This document shows, piece after piece, positions 10,228 to 18,056 of a stretch of 64,000 nt of DNA (position 1 is its first letter; every line of letters begins with the position of its first letter). The notes under the pieces are model-generated. The model was not told the origin of the DNA, did no database searches, and saw only the letters and a program-made list of their open reading frames with translations. The stretch is from NCBI GenBank assembly GCA_026706385.1, contig JAPOYV010000040.1, forward strand, positions 1-64,000, given 5' to 3'. The position numbers and the translations under genes are program-made. The DNA is from Gammaproteobacteria bacterium (GTDB taxonomy: Bacteria; Pseudomonadota; Gammaproteobacteria; Pseudomonadales; Azotimanducaceae).

Positions 10228-11245
10228 CCAGCTCGCGCGGCATCTCGCGGCCGGCGATTTCGCCGACGCGTACCTGGTCTCGGGAGACGAGCAGCTCCTG
10301 GTCGACGAAGCCTGCGACGCCATCATCGACGCCGCCACGCGCGATGGTTTCGACGAGCGCACCGTGTTCGAGGCCGCGCCACGCGCCGGCTGGGACGACC
10401 TGTTCCGGGGCGCCGCCAATCTCTCGCTATTCGCCAACAAGCGCTTGCTCGATGTCCGCGTTCCCGCGCGCGGCCTAGATCAGGCGGGGTCCGCCGCGTT
10501 GCGGCGCTACCTCGGTGCCCCGTTGCCGGACACGCTACTGCTCTGTCGAGCGATCGGCTTGGAGTGGCGCCATCGGAGCAGCGCCTGGTACAAGGCGATT
10601 GACAAGGCCGGCGTGGTGATCCCGATTTGGCCTATCGCGAGTCGCGAGTTGCCCCGCTGGCTCGACGATCGTTGCCGCGCCGCCGGCCTGAACCTCGACC
10701 GGGATGCGATCGACGCGCTGGCGGAACGCATCGAGGGCAATCTCCTCGCGGCCAAGCAGGAGATCGAGAAACTGAAGCTCTTGGGTACAAAGGGTCCGCT
10801 GAGCCGCGATGCCGTCATCGACGCGGTCGGCGACTCCTCGCACTTCGACACCTTCGAGATGATCGACGCCGCCTTCGCGGGACAGGCCGCGCGCACGCGC
10901 AGAATGCTCGCCAACCTGCGCGCCGAAGGCGTTGCGGTGTTCATGATCATGGGCGCGCTCGTCAACAACCTGCGCCGGGCCAGCGAAATGGCCCAAGGCC
11001 GCAACCCTCGGCTGGCCCGGAACCGCCGCCAATTGGTCGAACGCGCCGTGCGGCGCCTCGGGCCGGACCGGATCGACGCCCTCCTCCAAGACTGCGCCGT
11101 GCTCGACCTGCAAGCCAAGGGCATGTTGCGCGGCGATCCCTGGGAATCCCTCGAGGATACTGTGCTGTCGGTCGCCGGCGTGGCGCGGCAAAGCCTTGCG
11201 GCACAGGCCGACGCCCTGCAGCCTGAAGCGTCCTGGCGAGCCTAA
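10211..11245 (+). CDS. holA: DNA polymerase III subunit delta
   Basis: The delta subunit of the clamp loader, which opens the beta sliding clamp. The 344-residue length matches HolA (343 in E. coli). The N-terminal RecA-like region contains Y-L-V-S-G-D-E at about residues 18-24, the usual start of the fold. The middle has the P-I-W-P motif and a helical stretch with G-N-L-L-A-A-K-Q-E-I-E-K-L near 177-189, and the C-terminal collar helices follow. It overlaps lptE by 17 bases, so translation is coupled. Context and motif agreement make this secure. Confidence 0.95.
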   Translation: MQVRANQLARHLAAGDFADAYLVSGDEQLLVDEACDAIIDAATRDGFDERTVFEAAPRAGWDDLFRGAANLSLFANKRLLDVRVPARGLDQAGSAALRRYLGAPLPDTLLLCRAIGLEWRHRSSAWYKAIDKAGVVIPIWPIASRELPRWLDDRCRAAGLNLDRDAIDALAERIEGNLLAAKQEIEKLKLLGTKGPLSRDAVIDAVGDSSHFDTFEMIDAAFAGQAARTRRMLANLRAEGVAVFMIMGALVNNLRRASEMAQGRNPRLARNRRQLVERAVRRLGPDRIDALLQDCAVLDLQAKGMLRGDPWESLEDTVLSVAGVARQSLAAQADALQPEASWRA

Positions 11246-11282
11246 CTGCGACGGCGCGGTCGGATGGCAGCCTGCTAGGGCA

Positions 11283-11609
11283 TCAGGGGGCGTCGTTTTC
11301 GACGACCACGGCGGTGCCCACGGCCAGCAACTCGGCGGCACCGCCCATCATCACCGAGGTGGTGAAGCGCACCGCGATCACCGCGTTTGCGCCGAGGCTC
11401 TCCGCTTCGCCGACCATGCGGTCGAGGGCCTGCTCGCGACTCTCGGCAATCAGCTTGGCGTACTCGTGCACCTCGCCGCCGACGATGTTGCGCAGTGCGG
11501 CCAGGATGTCCTTGCCAATGTGCCGTGCCCGTACGGTGTTGCCGCGCACAAGCCCCAACGACTTGACGATGCGTTTGCCTGTAACGGTTTCCGAAGTGAC
11601 GACGATCAT
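11283..11609 (-). CDS. YbjQ/UPF0145 family protein
   Basis: A 108-residue member of the YbjQ family, small pentameric beta-rich proteins of unknown function, sometimes linked to heavy-metal binding. Visible family features are the early G-K-R-I-V-K-S-L-G-L-V-R-G-N segment, E-S-R-E-Q-A-L-D-R-M, and G-A-N-A-V-I-A-V-R-F near residues 73-82. It is three bases downstream of the anti-sigma gene on the same strand, so it is probably the last gene of the sigma/anti-sigma operon. That association could link it to the stress response controlled by the sigma factor. Confidence 0.85.
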   Translation of the reverse strand: MIVVTSETVTGKRIVKSLGLVRGNTVRARHIGKDILAALRNIVGGEVHEYAKLIAESREQALDRMVGEAESLGANAVIAVRFTTSVMMGGAAELLAVGTAVVVENDAP

Positions 11610-11612
11610 CGG

Positions 11613-12062
11613 TTAGATCTCCACATCTTTGTATCGGTCGGTCTTGCGCGCGAGCATGCGTTGCCGGATCACCGCCAGCAACAGCACCCCCAAGCCCACG
11701 TAGAACGCAATGAGGCCCCATTTCAGCAAGGGCGTATCGGTCTCCGCGAGCAGGAACTCGTAGATTGCAAAGCCGAGGACGGCGATGCCGCCGCCGATCA
11801 GCAGCAACCAGCCGATCCCGCGTGTCGTTCGTGCGCTGGCGTCGTTCATCATTTTCCTCCAAGTCTCCCGGTCGAGCTGTGCAATAGGCAAGGCGCCGAC
11901 ACCGGCGCGGACAGCCTTAAGCTCGTCGAGCCGCGCGGCACAGCGCGCGCAACCATCGACGTGGATCTCGACACGCTGGCGTGCGCCCTGGGTCAGTTCC
12001 CCGTCAATGTGGCCCGACAGCAGTTCATCGATTTCGTCGCAGTCGCTACGGTCGGTCATCAT
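11613..12062 (-). CDS. Membrane zinc-finger anti-sigma factor
   Basis: A 149-residue protein with an N-terminal cytosolic zinc-binding anti-sigma domain and two membrane helices. The ZAS signature H34-x3-C38-x2-C41 is intact, which is the fold that clamps ECF sigma factors. Hydrophobic helices span roughly residues 82-105 and 112-132. Its start overlaps the end of the sigma gene by 17 bases, so the two products are made in matched amounts. It should hold the sigma factor at the membrane until a signal (redox, membrane or envelope stress) releases it. Function is inferred from domain and context. Confidence 0.85.
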   Translation of the reverse strand: MMTDRSDCDEIDELLSGHIDGELTQGARQRVEIHVDGCARCAARLDELKAVRAGVGALPIAQLDRETWRKMMNDASARTTRGIGWLLLIGGGIAVLGFAIYEFLLAETDTPLLKWGLIAFYVGLGVLLLAVIRQRMLARKTDRYKDVEI

Positions 12063-12555
12063 CCCTCCGGCGCAGGCGGTCCGCGAGCGCGGATCGGGCC
12101 CGGTGCAGCCGCGACATGACCGTGCCCGCAGGCACCGACAACACCCGCGCGATTTCAGCGTAGGACAGATCCAGGTACTCGCGCAGGATCAGGATCTCGC
12201 GCTGCTCCGCCGGCAACCCGGCCAGTTCCGTCGCCACCAGCGAGGCCTGCTCGTCGCGGGCCAGCAGCGTCTCGGGGTCGGCGTCGGCCGCCGCAAACGT
12301 CGTCTCGTCGAACTCAACCTGGGGCCGTCGCTGACGCTGGCGGCGCAGATCGAGGCACCGGTTGCGGACCACGGCGAGGAACCATGCCTTGAACGTGCCC
12401 TGGGCGGGGTCGTACGAATCGGAACCGAACGCCCGGACCACGGCGTCTTGGAGCGCATCGGCTGCATCCTCGCGACTGCCGAGAAGCTGCAGGGCCAGCG
12501 CGTATCCACTCGGGGCCGCCTGTTCAAGCGCGAGTCGCAATTGTGCTCGTTCCAT
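12046..12555 (-). CDS. ECF-type RNA polymerase sigma factor
   Basis: A 169-residue sigma-70 family group 4 factor. Region 2 contains L-G-S-R-E-D-A-A-D-A-L-Q-D-A-V (residues 24-38) and the -10 reading helix ending in V-R-N-R-C-L-D-L-R-R. Region 4 has L-P-A-E-Q-R-E-I-L-I-L-R-E and the helix-turn-helix S-Y-A-E-I-A-R-V-L-S-V-P-A-G-T-V-M-S-R. No regions 1 or 3 are present, as expected for the ECF group. It is followed by its overlapping anti-sigma gene. An ECF-like promoter motif lies only about 15 bases upstream of the ATG, which would fit autoregulation with a very short leader. Confidence 0.93.
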   Translation of the reverse strand: MERAQLRLALEQAAPSGYALALQLLGSREDAADALQDAVVRAFGSDSYDPAQGTFKAWFLAVVRNRCLDLRRQRQRRPQVEFDETTFAAADADPETLLARDEQASLVATELAGLPAEQREILILREYLDLSYAEIARVLSVPAGTVMSRLHRARSALADRLRRRDDDRP

Positions 12556-12569
12556 CGGTTTGTACCGAC

Positions 12570-12597
12570 GATACGCGTCCGGCAGCGGGTTTATTCC
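12570..12597 (-). promoter_or_regulatory. Candidate ECF-type promoter of the sigma/anti-sigma operon
   Basis: Read on the minus strand, GGAATAA (12597-12591) and CGTATC (12575-12570) are separated by 15 bases, the bipartite shape of ECF-dependent promoters with a GGAA-type -35. If used, transcription would begin a few bases before the ATG at 12555, giving a nearly leaderless message; no Shine-Dalgarno sequence precedes that ATG. The -35 lies in a small hairpin (12585-12600). Confidence 0.35.
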
Positions 12598-12629
12598 CGC
12601 GACCGCGCTGCGGCGTAGCGATCGGGCGT

Positions 12630-12647
12630 GTCCCGCGCGAGCGGGAC
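12630..12647. terminator. Stem-loop just after ileS
   Basis: GTCCCGC (12630-12636), loop GCGA, GCGGGAC (12641-12647) form a perfect 7-bp GC stem closed by a GNRA-type loop on the plus-strand reading. It lies 8 bases beyond the ileS stop codon and before the sigma operon. There is no following T-tract, so it may act as a weak or 3'-end-stabilising structure rather than a strong terminator. Confidence 0.45.
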
Positions 12648-12654
12648 GAGCCGG

Positions 12655-15600
12655 CTACACCACCTCCAAGGCAAACCCGAGCGGCTTGGCGTCGATCATG
12701 GCCTCGACCGGCGAGTCGCCAACAGCACCCGGTCCAAAGTCGGTCGCCAGCGTCTCACGGGCAATGTAGTCGCGGTGCGTCTCGATGGCGGTCTCCAACG
12801 CCGGATCGCCGCCGTAGCGCACGCGAATACGATCACTCACCTCGAAGCCGCGTCGCTTGCGCTCGCGCTGGATCCGATTGACGAACTCGCGTGCCCAGCC
12901 TTCCCGGACGAGCTCGTCGTCGAGGTCGATGTCGAGGTCGATCGACACGTAGCGATTGGATATCGCATTCGTGCCCGCCTTGGCTTCGCGGAACACCTCG
13001 ATTTCCGTGGCGTCGAAGGTCTCGCCCTCGATCGCGATGCTCCCCGTCTCCTGGAGGGCCTCGATGACCGGCGCGTCGAGAGCGGCGATACTGGCCTGAA
13101 AGGCGCGCATGCGTTTGCCGAGCCTCTTGCCGAGCACCGGGAAGTTCGGCTTCGCGACCAGCGCGATGTACTTCGACTCGTCCACGTCGTACTGAACGTC
13201 CTTGACGTTGAGTTCAGCCTTCACGTAGTTCTCGAGCGTGGCGATCTCGTCGAGGAGTTCCGCGTCGCGATGGACGATGGTCAGCCGCCGCAAAGGCGTA
13301 CGCAGGTTGATCTTCACGTCCTCGCGCTTGCGGCGGCCGAGGTCGATGACCTGTTGCATCCGGGACACCGCATCCTCGAGCAGGACATTGGCCAGGCCCT
13401 CGTCGGGCTCCGGGTAGGTGCACAGGTGAACCGACACCGGTTCGGGTTTCGTTTCCCCGGCAAGACGGGCAACGGACTGGTAGATGTGTTCAGCGAGGAA
13501 CGGTGCGAACGGCGCCATGGCCACCGACAGTTCATTGACGGCCGTGTGCAGGGTCGTATAGGCCGCCGCCTTGTCGGGCGTCATACCCTCGCCCCAAAAG
13601 CGCGCGCGGTTCAGGCGGATGTAGGTGTTCGTGAGGTCGTTGATGAACGAGAACAGCTTCGGCACCACGTTGTAGAGCCGATAGCGCTCCATCTCGGCGT
13701 TGATGGACGCCTTCAAGGTCTGCAGGCGCGAGAGGATCCATCGATCCAGGATGTTGTCCCCGGCGGCCGCATCCACCCTCGGCGTCCAGCCATCGATGGA
13801 TGCGTACATGTCAAGGAACGAATAGGCGTTGTACCAGGGCAGGAGCGCCCGGCGCACCATGTCGCGGACCCCCGAGTCGGCGAACCGCTGCTCGTCGGCG
13901 CGCACGAGACCGGAGTTGATCAGGTACAAGCGCAGAGCATCCGCGCCGTAGTTCTCCATCAACTCGTCCGGTGGCGTGTAGTTGCGCAGGCTCTTGGACA
14001 TCTTCTTGCCGTCTTCGGCGAGCACCATGCCGTTGACGATGACGTTCTTGAACGCCGGCTTCTTGAATAGCGCCGTAGAGAGCACCATCAGGGTGTAGAA
14101 CCAGCCGCGGGTCTGGTCGAGACCCTCGGCGATGTACTGCGCCGGGAAGCCGGCCTCGAAAAGGTCGCGGTTCTCGAACGGATAGTGCAACTGCGCATAC
14201 GGCATCGAGCCCGATTCGAACCAGCAGTCCAGGACTTCCTCGACCCGCCGGTACACACCGTCCTCCCCCTCGACCGTGAATGTCAGGGGGTCCACATGCT
14301 CGCGATGCAGGTCGTCGACGCGCACGCCGGTCACCTGCTCGAGTTCTTCGCGCGAGCCGATGCAGCGGGCGTCGCCCGTGACGTCGTTGATCCAGATCGG
14401 CAGCGGCGTACCCCAGACGCGGTTCCTGGAAATCGCCCAGTCGATGGCGTTCTCGATCCAGTTGCCGAAGCGCCCGCGCTTGATGTGCTCCGGCACCCAG
14501 CGCACTTCGTCGTTGCACGCCGCGAGATCATCGACGAAGTCGGTGACGCGCACGAACCACGACGGTACGGCGCGATAGATGAGCGGCGCGTCGGTCCGAT
14601 AGCAGTGCGGGTAGCTGTGCACGGTGACGCCGCGCTCGTACAGGCTGCCGGCGGCGTCCAAGTGGCGGATGATGTCGCCGTCGGCCTCCTTGACGAACCG
14701 CCCGGCGAAGTCGCGGACCTCGTCGGTGAAGTCGCCGGCCATGGTCACCGGGCACACGAAGGCTTCGATCCCGGCCTGCTGCAGCACCCGGTAGTCGTCT
14801 TCGCCGAAGGCCGGCGCCTGGTGCACGAGGCCCGTGCCCTCGTCGGTGGTGACGTAGTCGTCAGCGACGACCACGAACGCACCACGTGCTTGCTCGGCCT
14901 CGAAATATTCGAACAGAGGCCGGTAGCGGCGGCCCACGAGATCGCTGCCCTTGACCCGTGCTTCGACCGCAAGCCCCGGATGCTCCTCCCGATACGCATC
15001 GAGCCGCGCCTCGGCCAGGTAGAACGACCGACCCGAGTCCGCGTCGGCGACCTTCACGTAGTCGATGTCCGCGCCGACGCAGACCGCGAGGTTGGAAGGC
15101 AGGGTCCACGGGGTGGTGGTCCACGCAGCGAGCGCGGCATCTTCGTCCTCAAGCTGGAACAGGACGGTGATCGCGGGATCCTGGACGTCCATGTAATTCT
15201 GGCCCGCCTCGAAGTTGGCGAGCACGGTTTCCAGCGCCGTGGACACCGGCATCACCTTGAAGCCCTTGTAGATCAGCCCCTTGTCCCAGAGCTCTTTGAC
15301 CACCCACCACACGGACTCCATGTACCAGGCGTCCATGGTCTTGTAGTCGTTGTCGAAGTCCACCCAGCGGCCGAGCCGCGTGATGGTCTTGCGCCACTCC
15401 GCGACGTAGCGTTCGACGATGGCACGGCATTCGGCGTTGTACCCGGCCACGCCGATCTTGGCGACGGTCTCCGCGGCCGACATGCCGAGCGTCCGGTCGA
15501 TCTCCTGTTCGATGGGCAAGCCGTGGCAGTCCCAGCCGAAGCGTCGTTCGACCCGGTAGCCCTTCATGGTCCAGTACCGCGGCACGATGTCCTTCAGCAC

Positions 15601-15786
15601 GGAGCCCACGAGGTTGCCGTGATGGGGCAGGCCGGTGGCGAACGGTGGGCCGTCGTAGAAGATGTAGGGCTTCTCGTTGTCGGCGTTTTCGACGGAGCGG
15701 CGGAACACGTCGTGCTCCTCCCACAGCCCGAGCATGCGGTGCTCCATCCCAACGAACGAGAACGAGGACGCTCCGGGCGTCGACAT
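12655..15786 (-). CDS. ileS: Isoleucyl-tRNA synthetase, type 2 (eukaryote-like)
   Basis: Attaches isoleucine to tRNA-Ile. At 1043 residues it is longer than E. coli IleS (938), and its N-terminal block F-Y-D-G-P-P-F-A-T-G-L-P-H is that of type 2 IleRS, the eukaryote-like class associated with natural mupirocin resistance. The signature motif reads H-H-G-N at residues 55-58 in place of H-x-G-H. G-W-D-C-H-G-L-P-I-E follows, and the K-M-S-K-S loop is intact. No C-terminal zinc finger of the type 1 form is seen; a long helical C-terminus is present instead. It stands alone, without the usual lspA and ribF neighbours. No leader regulatory structure was recognised. Confidence 0.96.
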   Translation of the reverse strand: MSTPGASSFSFVGMEHRMLGLWEEHDVFRRSVENADNEKPYIFYDGPPFATGLPHHGNLVGSVLKDIVPRYWTMKGYRVERRFGWDCHGLPIEQEIDRTLGMSAAETVAKIGVAGYNAECRAIVERYVAEWRKTITRLGRWVDFDNDYKTMDAWYMESVWWVVKELWDKGLIYKGFKVMPVSTALETVLANFEAGQNYMDVQDPAITVLFQLEDEDAALAAWTTTPWTLPSNLAVCVGADIDYVKVADADSGRSFYLAEARLDAYREEHPGLAVEARVKGSDLVGRRYRPLFEYFEAEQARGAFVVVADDYVTTDEGTGLVHQAPAFGEDDYRVLQQAGIEAFVCPVTMAGDFTDEVRDFAGRFVKEADGDIIRHLDAAGSLYERGVTVHSYPHCYRTDAPLIYRAVPSWFVRVTDFVDDLAACNDEVRWVPEHIKRGRFGNWIENAIDWAISRNRVWGTPLPIWINDVTGDARCIGSREELEQVTGVRVDDLHREHVDPLTFTVEGEDGVYRRVEEVLDCWFESGSMPYAQLHYPFENRDLFEAGFPAQYIAEGLDQTRGWFYTLMVLSTALFKKPAFKNVIVNGMVLAEDGKKMSKSLRNYTPPDELMENYGADALRLYLINSGLVRADEQRFADSGVRDMVRRALLPWYNAYSFLDMYASIDGWTPRVDAAAGDNILDRWILSRLQTLKASINAEMERYRLYNVVPKLFSFINDLTNTYIRLNRARFWGEGMTPDKAAAYTTLHTAVNELSVAMAPFAPFLAEHIYQSVARLAGETKPEPVSVHLCTYPEPDEGLANVLLEDAVSRMQQVIDLGRRKREDVKINLRTPLRRLTIVHRDAELLDEIATLENYVKAELNVKDVQYDVDESKYIALVAKPNFPVLGKRLGKRMRAFQASIAALDAPVIEALQETGSIAIEGETFDATEIEVFREAKAGTNAISNRYVSIDLDIDLDDELVREGWAREFVNRIQRERKRRGFEVSDRIRVRYGGDPALETAIETHRDYIARETLATDFGPGAVGDSPVEAMIDAKPLGFALEVV

Positions 15787-15968
15787 GGGAAGTCAGTGCC
15801 TCGCGAGTTTGAACGGCGCGCAATTGTAACGGGACGTGAGCCAAGGCGTTGGCTGGCGCCCATCCGCGGCGCGGCAGCCGACCCACGCGCGTTGCGAAGC
15901 CAGCGGACGAGTCGCCATGATGACCGGCGATCGGGTCGTGTTGGCATCCGGCAGTTGGCTCTCAACGG

Positions 15969-15998
15969 TTGTCGACACGCAGCGTAACGCGTTACAGT
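15969..15998 (+). promoter_or_regulatory. Candidate promoter/operator of the mazEF-type operon
   Basis: TTGTCG (15969-15974) and TACAGT (15993-15998) are separated by 18 bases. A perfect 12-bp palindrome GTAACGCGTTAC (15984-15995) lies in the spacer and touches the -10. This is where a toxin-antitoxin complex would bind to repress its own operon, which begins at 16023. The palindrome is seen directly; its use as an operator is inference. Confidence 0.45.
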
Positions 15999-16022
15999 TA
16001 GCAGCTAAGTTTGGAGCGACAC

Positions 16023-16238
16023 ATGGGCACATCCGCTAGAGAGAGGATGCAAGGTTGGCGCAATCGGCAGCGTAGCGCGGGTCGCCGGGAGGTACGCATG
16101 GTGCTTCCCGATGCCCGTCTGGCAGTGGTTCGCGAGCGTGTGGCGGCATCGGTGGCCAGTCTTGACCCGCAGGATGAAGACGATGCGCTGCGTTGGATTG
16201 AAGCGGTCTCCGACTTCGATGACGACTCGTCGCGGTGA
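16023..16238 (+). CDS. MazE-family antitoxin (DUF3018-like)
   Basis: A 71-residue basic-to-acidic protein. The N-terminal S-A-R-E-R-M-Q-G-W-R-N-R-Q-R-S-A-G-R-R-E block followed by V-L-P-D-A-R is the pattern of short MazE-type antitoxins with a ribbon-helix-helix-like DNA-binding start. The tail is very acidic (E-A-V-S-D-F-D-D-D), suitable for masking a basic toxin groove. I start at 16023, where GGAG lies about 8 bases upstream; an upstream in-frame ATG at 16011 adds only four residues. It overlaps the toxin gene by 20 bases, the classic antitoxin-first order. Confidence 0.8.
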   Translation: MGTSARERMQGWRNRQRSAGRREVRMVLPDARLAVVRERVAASVASLDPQDEDDALRWIEAVSDFDDDSSR

Positions 16239-16554
16239 CGTCGTTACTGTCGCCGCCCCCGGCGATTTTGGGACGCCGAGGCCCGCAGTAGTCGTCCAAA
16301 GCGACGCGTTCCCGGACACCCACGCGTCCGTCGTCGTATGTCAGATGACATCGTCGGTTGCGGACGCGCCCGACTTTCGCGTCACCGTAGAGCCATCGGC
16401 TGCGAATGGATTGCGCCAAGTTTCTCAGGTCATGGCAGACAAGCCGACCACCGTACGGCGCGAGCGCATCGGTTCTCGAATAGGGCATCTCGAGCGTTCA
16501 GACTTGCAGCGCCTCAACCGAGCGATCGCGTTCTCCCTCGGCCTCGCGGACTAA
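16219..16554 (+). CDS. PemK/MazF-family mRNA interferase toxin
   Basis: A 111-residue endoribonuclease-type toxin. It opens with R-R-G-D-V-V-T-V (residues 4-11), the conserved first strand of MazF/PemK. P-R-P-A-V-V-V-Q-S-D follows at about 20-29, then the C-Q-M-T-S strand and the R-V-T-V-E-P...G-L-R...V-M-A-D-K segment that forms the RNA-cleaving groove. The ending has the usual I-G-x-L-x-x-x-D-L-x-x-L-N-R-A-I. I start at the ATG at 16219 because the protein then begins at the fold; upstream residues of the open frame are antisense-like. It overlaps the antitoxin gene by 20 bases. Confidence 0.85.
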   Translation: MTTRRGDVVTVAAPGDFGTPRPAVVVQSDAFPDTHASVVVCQMTSSVADAPDFRVTVEPSAANGLRQVSQVMADKPTTVRRERIGSRIGHLERSDLQRLNRAIAFSLGLAD

Positions 16555-16669
16555 CTGGCAACAATGGGATACCGTTCGCGCTCCGACCTCGCTGGCCCGG
16601 CGTGATCCGACGTCTATGGGACGCAGGCTCTCGGTTCAACGGAAGGCTTCGCCGGTCCGAGCAGAGCCG

Positions 16670-17359
16670 TTATCGGCGATCGGGCCGTTGCCTAGCCGAT
16701 CCGGAGCATATGGTCGGCGCGTTCCAGCATCCGATCACTTCATCGTGAAATCTCGGAGTCGTCATCCGAGTTTTCAATTTGTCTCGATCGCGGGGGGGGG
16801 GGCGGTCAGTTGCACCGAAGTGCCGCAACCGCTCCGGGACGTTCCTCAGACTGTCGATCGCCGGACCGTAGCCGAAACTGGCGGCTGCATTGAGATACGC
16901 CCAGCCCGTTGGGAGGTCAACTGGGATGCCATCGTACTGACTCGCGTCTTCCCTTAGCAGGAGCCCCCCAACCCAGAACATGCCCCGCGGGTCGCCAGCA
17001 TCGGCGAGCTCACGGAATAGCTCGAATGCACGAGCGTGATCTTGGCCCAGCAGGCGACCGTCAACGATTTCGCGGTCGGCGGCGGACAAGTCGAATTCGG
17101 CCAGCTTGAGCTTCTCGTCCGGATGCCCGTGAGTGGCTCTCGCGACCACGATCGCGCGCTCGGCCTTGTCGAAGACTCTCAGCAACATGTCCGCGTGAAA
17201 CACCGCCGCGTCTTCAGACTGCGTCAGAGTGCTGACCACGCCAATGGCCCGGACGACGGCACCGTCTTTGAATAGCGCGATGGCGCGATCAAGGTCGTCA
17301 GCAGCCGCACCCGCCGCGAAGCTCAGCATGACGAGGCTCAGGATTTCTCTCATCGACAA
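16670..17359 (-). CDS. Secreted Sel1-repeat-like protein with an 11-C homopolymer near its 3' end
   Basis: A 229-residue protein with a cleavable-looking signal (M-S-M-R-E-I-L-S-L-V-M-L-S-F-A-A-G-A-A-A). Helical pairs follow, with R-A-F-E-L-F-R-E-L-A-D-A-G-D-P-R-G-M-F near residues 109-127 and A-Y-L-N-A-A-A-S-F-G-Y-G-P-A near 150-163, both typical of Sel1-like tetratricopeptide-related repeats. Such proteins mediate protein contacts in the periplasm or envelope. The run of 11 C's (plus-strand G's at 16792-16802) encodes R-P-P-P-R; the 40 residues after it have no repeat character, so the true C-terminus may differ. No close neighbour shares its strand. Confidence 0.6.
   Translation of the reverse strand: MSMREILSLVMLSFAAGAAADDLDRAIALFKDGAVVRAIGVVSTLTQSEDAAVFHADMLLRVFDKAERAIVVARATHGHPDEKLKLAEFDLSAADREIVDGRLLGQDHARAFELFRELADAGDPRGMFWVGGLLLREDASQYDGIPVDLPTGWAYLNAAASFGYGPAIDSLRNVPERLRHFGATDRPPPRDRDKLKTRMTTPRFHDEVIGCWNAPTICSGSARQRPDRR
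16792..16802. repeat. 11-base G/C homopolymer inside a coding region
   Basis: Eleven consecutive G's on the plus strand (C's in the coding strand of the Sel1-like gene). Lengths of 10, 11 or 12 give three different protein ends: about nine residues after the tract, forty residues, or about twenty. This is a candidate slippage site or a sequencing error. Confidence 0.9.
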
Positions 17360-17480
17360 ACTACAACGCCTCTTTTAACGGCTCCCCTCTGTGTCGAAGA
17401 GTCGTACATGGACATCAGGGAGGTCTTCCCGAGGCTTCACCAGCCGCTAAAATGCGCCGACCCCACCAATACAGCCTCCG

Positions 17481-18056
17481 ATGAAGCAGCTCGTTGACTT
17501 CCTGCCCGTTGCGGCATTCTTCGGCGTGTACCTCCTCGCCGACATCTACTACGCCACCATGGCGTTGATGGTCGCCGCGGCTTTGCAGGTGGGCTACTTC
17601 AAGGTGCGGGGACTCAGAGTCACCGGGCAGATGTGGGTGGTGTTCTGGGCAGCGATGATCTTCGGCACGATGACGCTGGTGTTCCGCAACGCCCTGTTCA
17701 TTCAATGGCGCGGGTCGGTCGTCAACTGGATCATGGCGCTGGCCCTTGTCGGCAGCCGCTTCATCGGCAGCGGCGATGTCATCAAGCGGATGCTGGGAAA
17801 GATGCTCACGCTCCCGGATCGGGCTTGGAGGGCGCTGACCTACGGCTGGGCGGGCGTGTTCGCGGCGTCCGGATCGCTGAACCTGTTCGTCGCGTACAAC
17901 TTCAGCGAAGAGGCGTGGGTGGCCTACAAATTCGCCTCTGGGTTCGTCGTGCCGATCCTGCTGATCGGCGGCAGCGTCGCGTATCTGGTCGCCACCAAGC
18001 AACTCCCCACCGCGCCGGCCGAGGACGCGTCGGGAGGCGAGGCCAAGCCGACATGA
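17481..18056 (+). CDS. yciB: Inner membrane septation-associated protein A (YciB family)
   Basis: A 191-residue polytopic membrane protein with five to six hydrophobic helices. The start M-K-Q-L-V-D-F-L-P-V-A-A-F-F is diagnostic for the YciB/IspZ family, as are D-I-Y-Y-A-T and the N-W-x-M-A-L-A-L segment. YciB is linked to cell division and envelope synthesis in enterobacteria and to intracellular septation in Shigella. The C-terminal tail (A-P-A-E-D-A-S-G-G-E) is polar and variable. Its stop overlaps the pdxJ start by four bases (ATGA), opening a small three-gene operon. Confidence 0.92.
   Translation: MKQLVDFLPVAAFFGVYLLADIYYATMALMVAAALQVGYFKVRGLRVTGQMWVVFWAAMIFGTMTLVFRNALFIQWRGSVVNWIMALALVGSRFIGSGDVIKRMLGKMLTLPDRAWRALTYGWAGVFAASGSLNLFVAYNFSEEAWVAYKFASGFVVPILLIGGSVAYLVATKQLPTAPAEDASGGEAKPT

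Noticed and set aside
12628-15987. Two long plus-strand frames (480 and 600 residues)
   Set aside because: They are antisense to ileS and show no protein-like motif, only complement-derived composition.
15787-16022. T-box-like leader for ileS
   Set aside because: No specifier-loop or antiterminator structure can be recognised, and T-boxes are not expected in proteobacteria.
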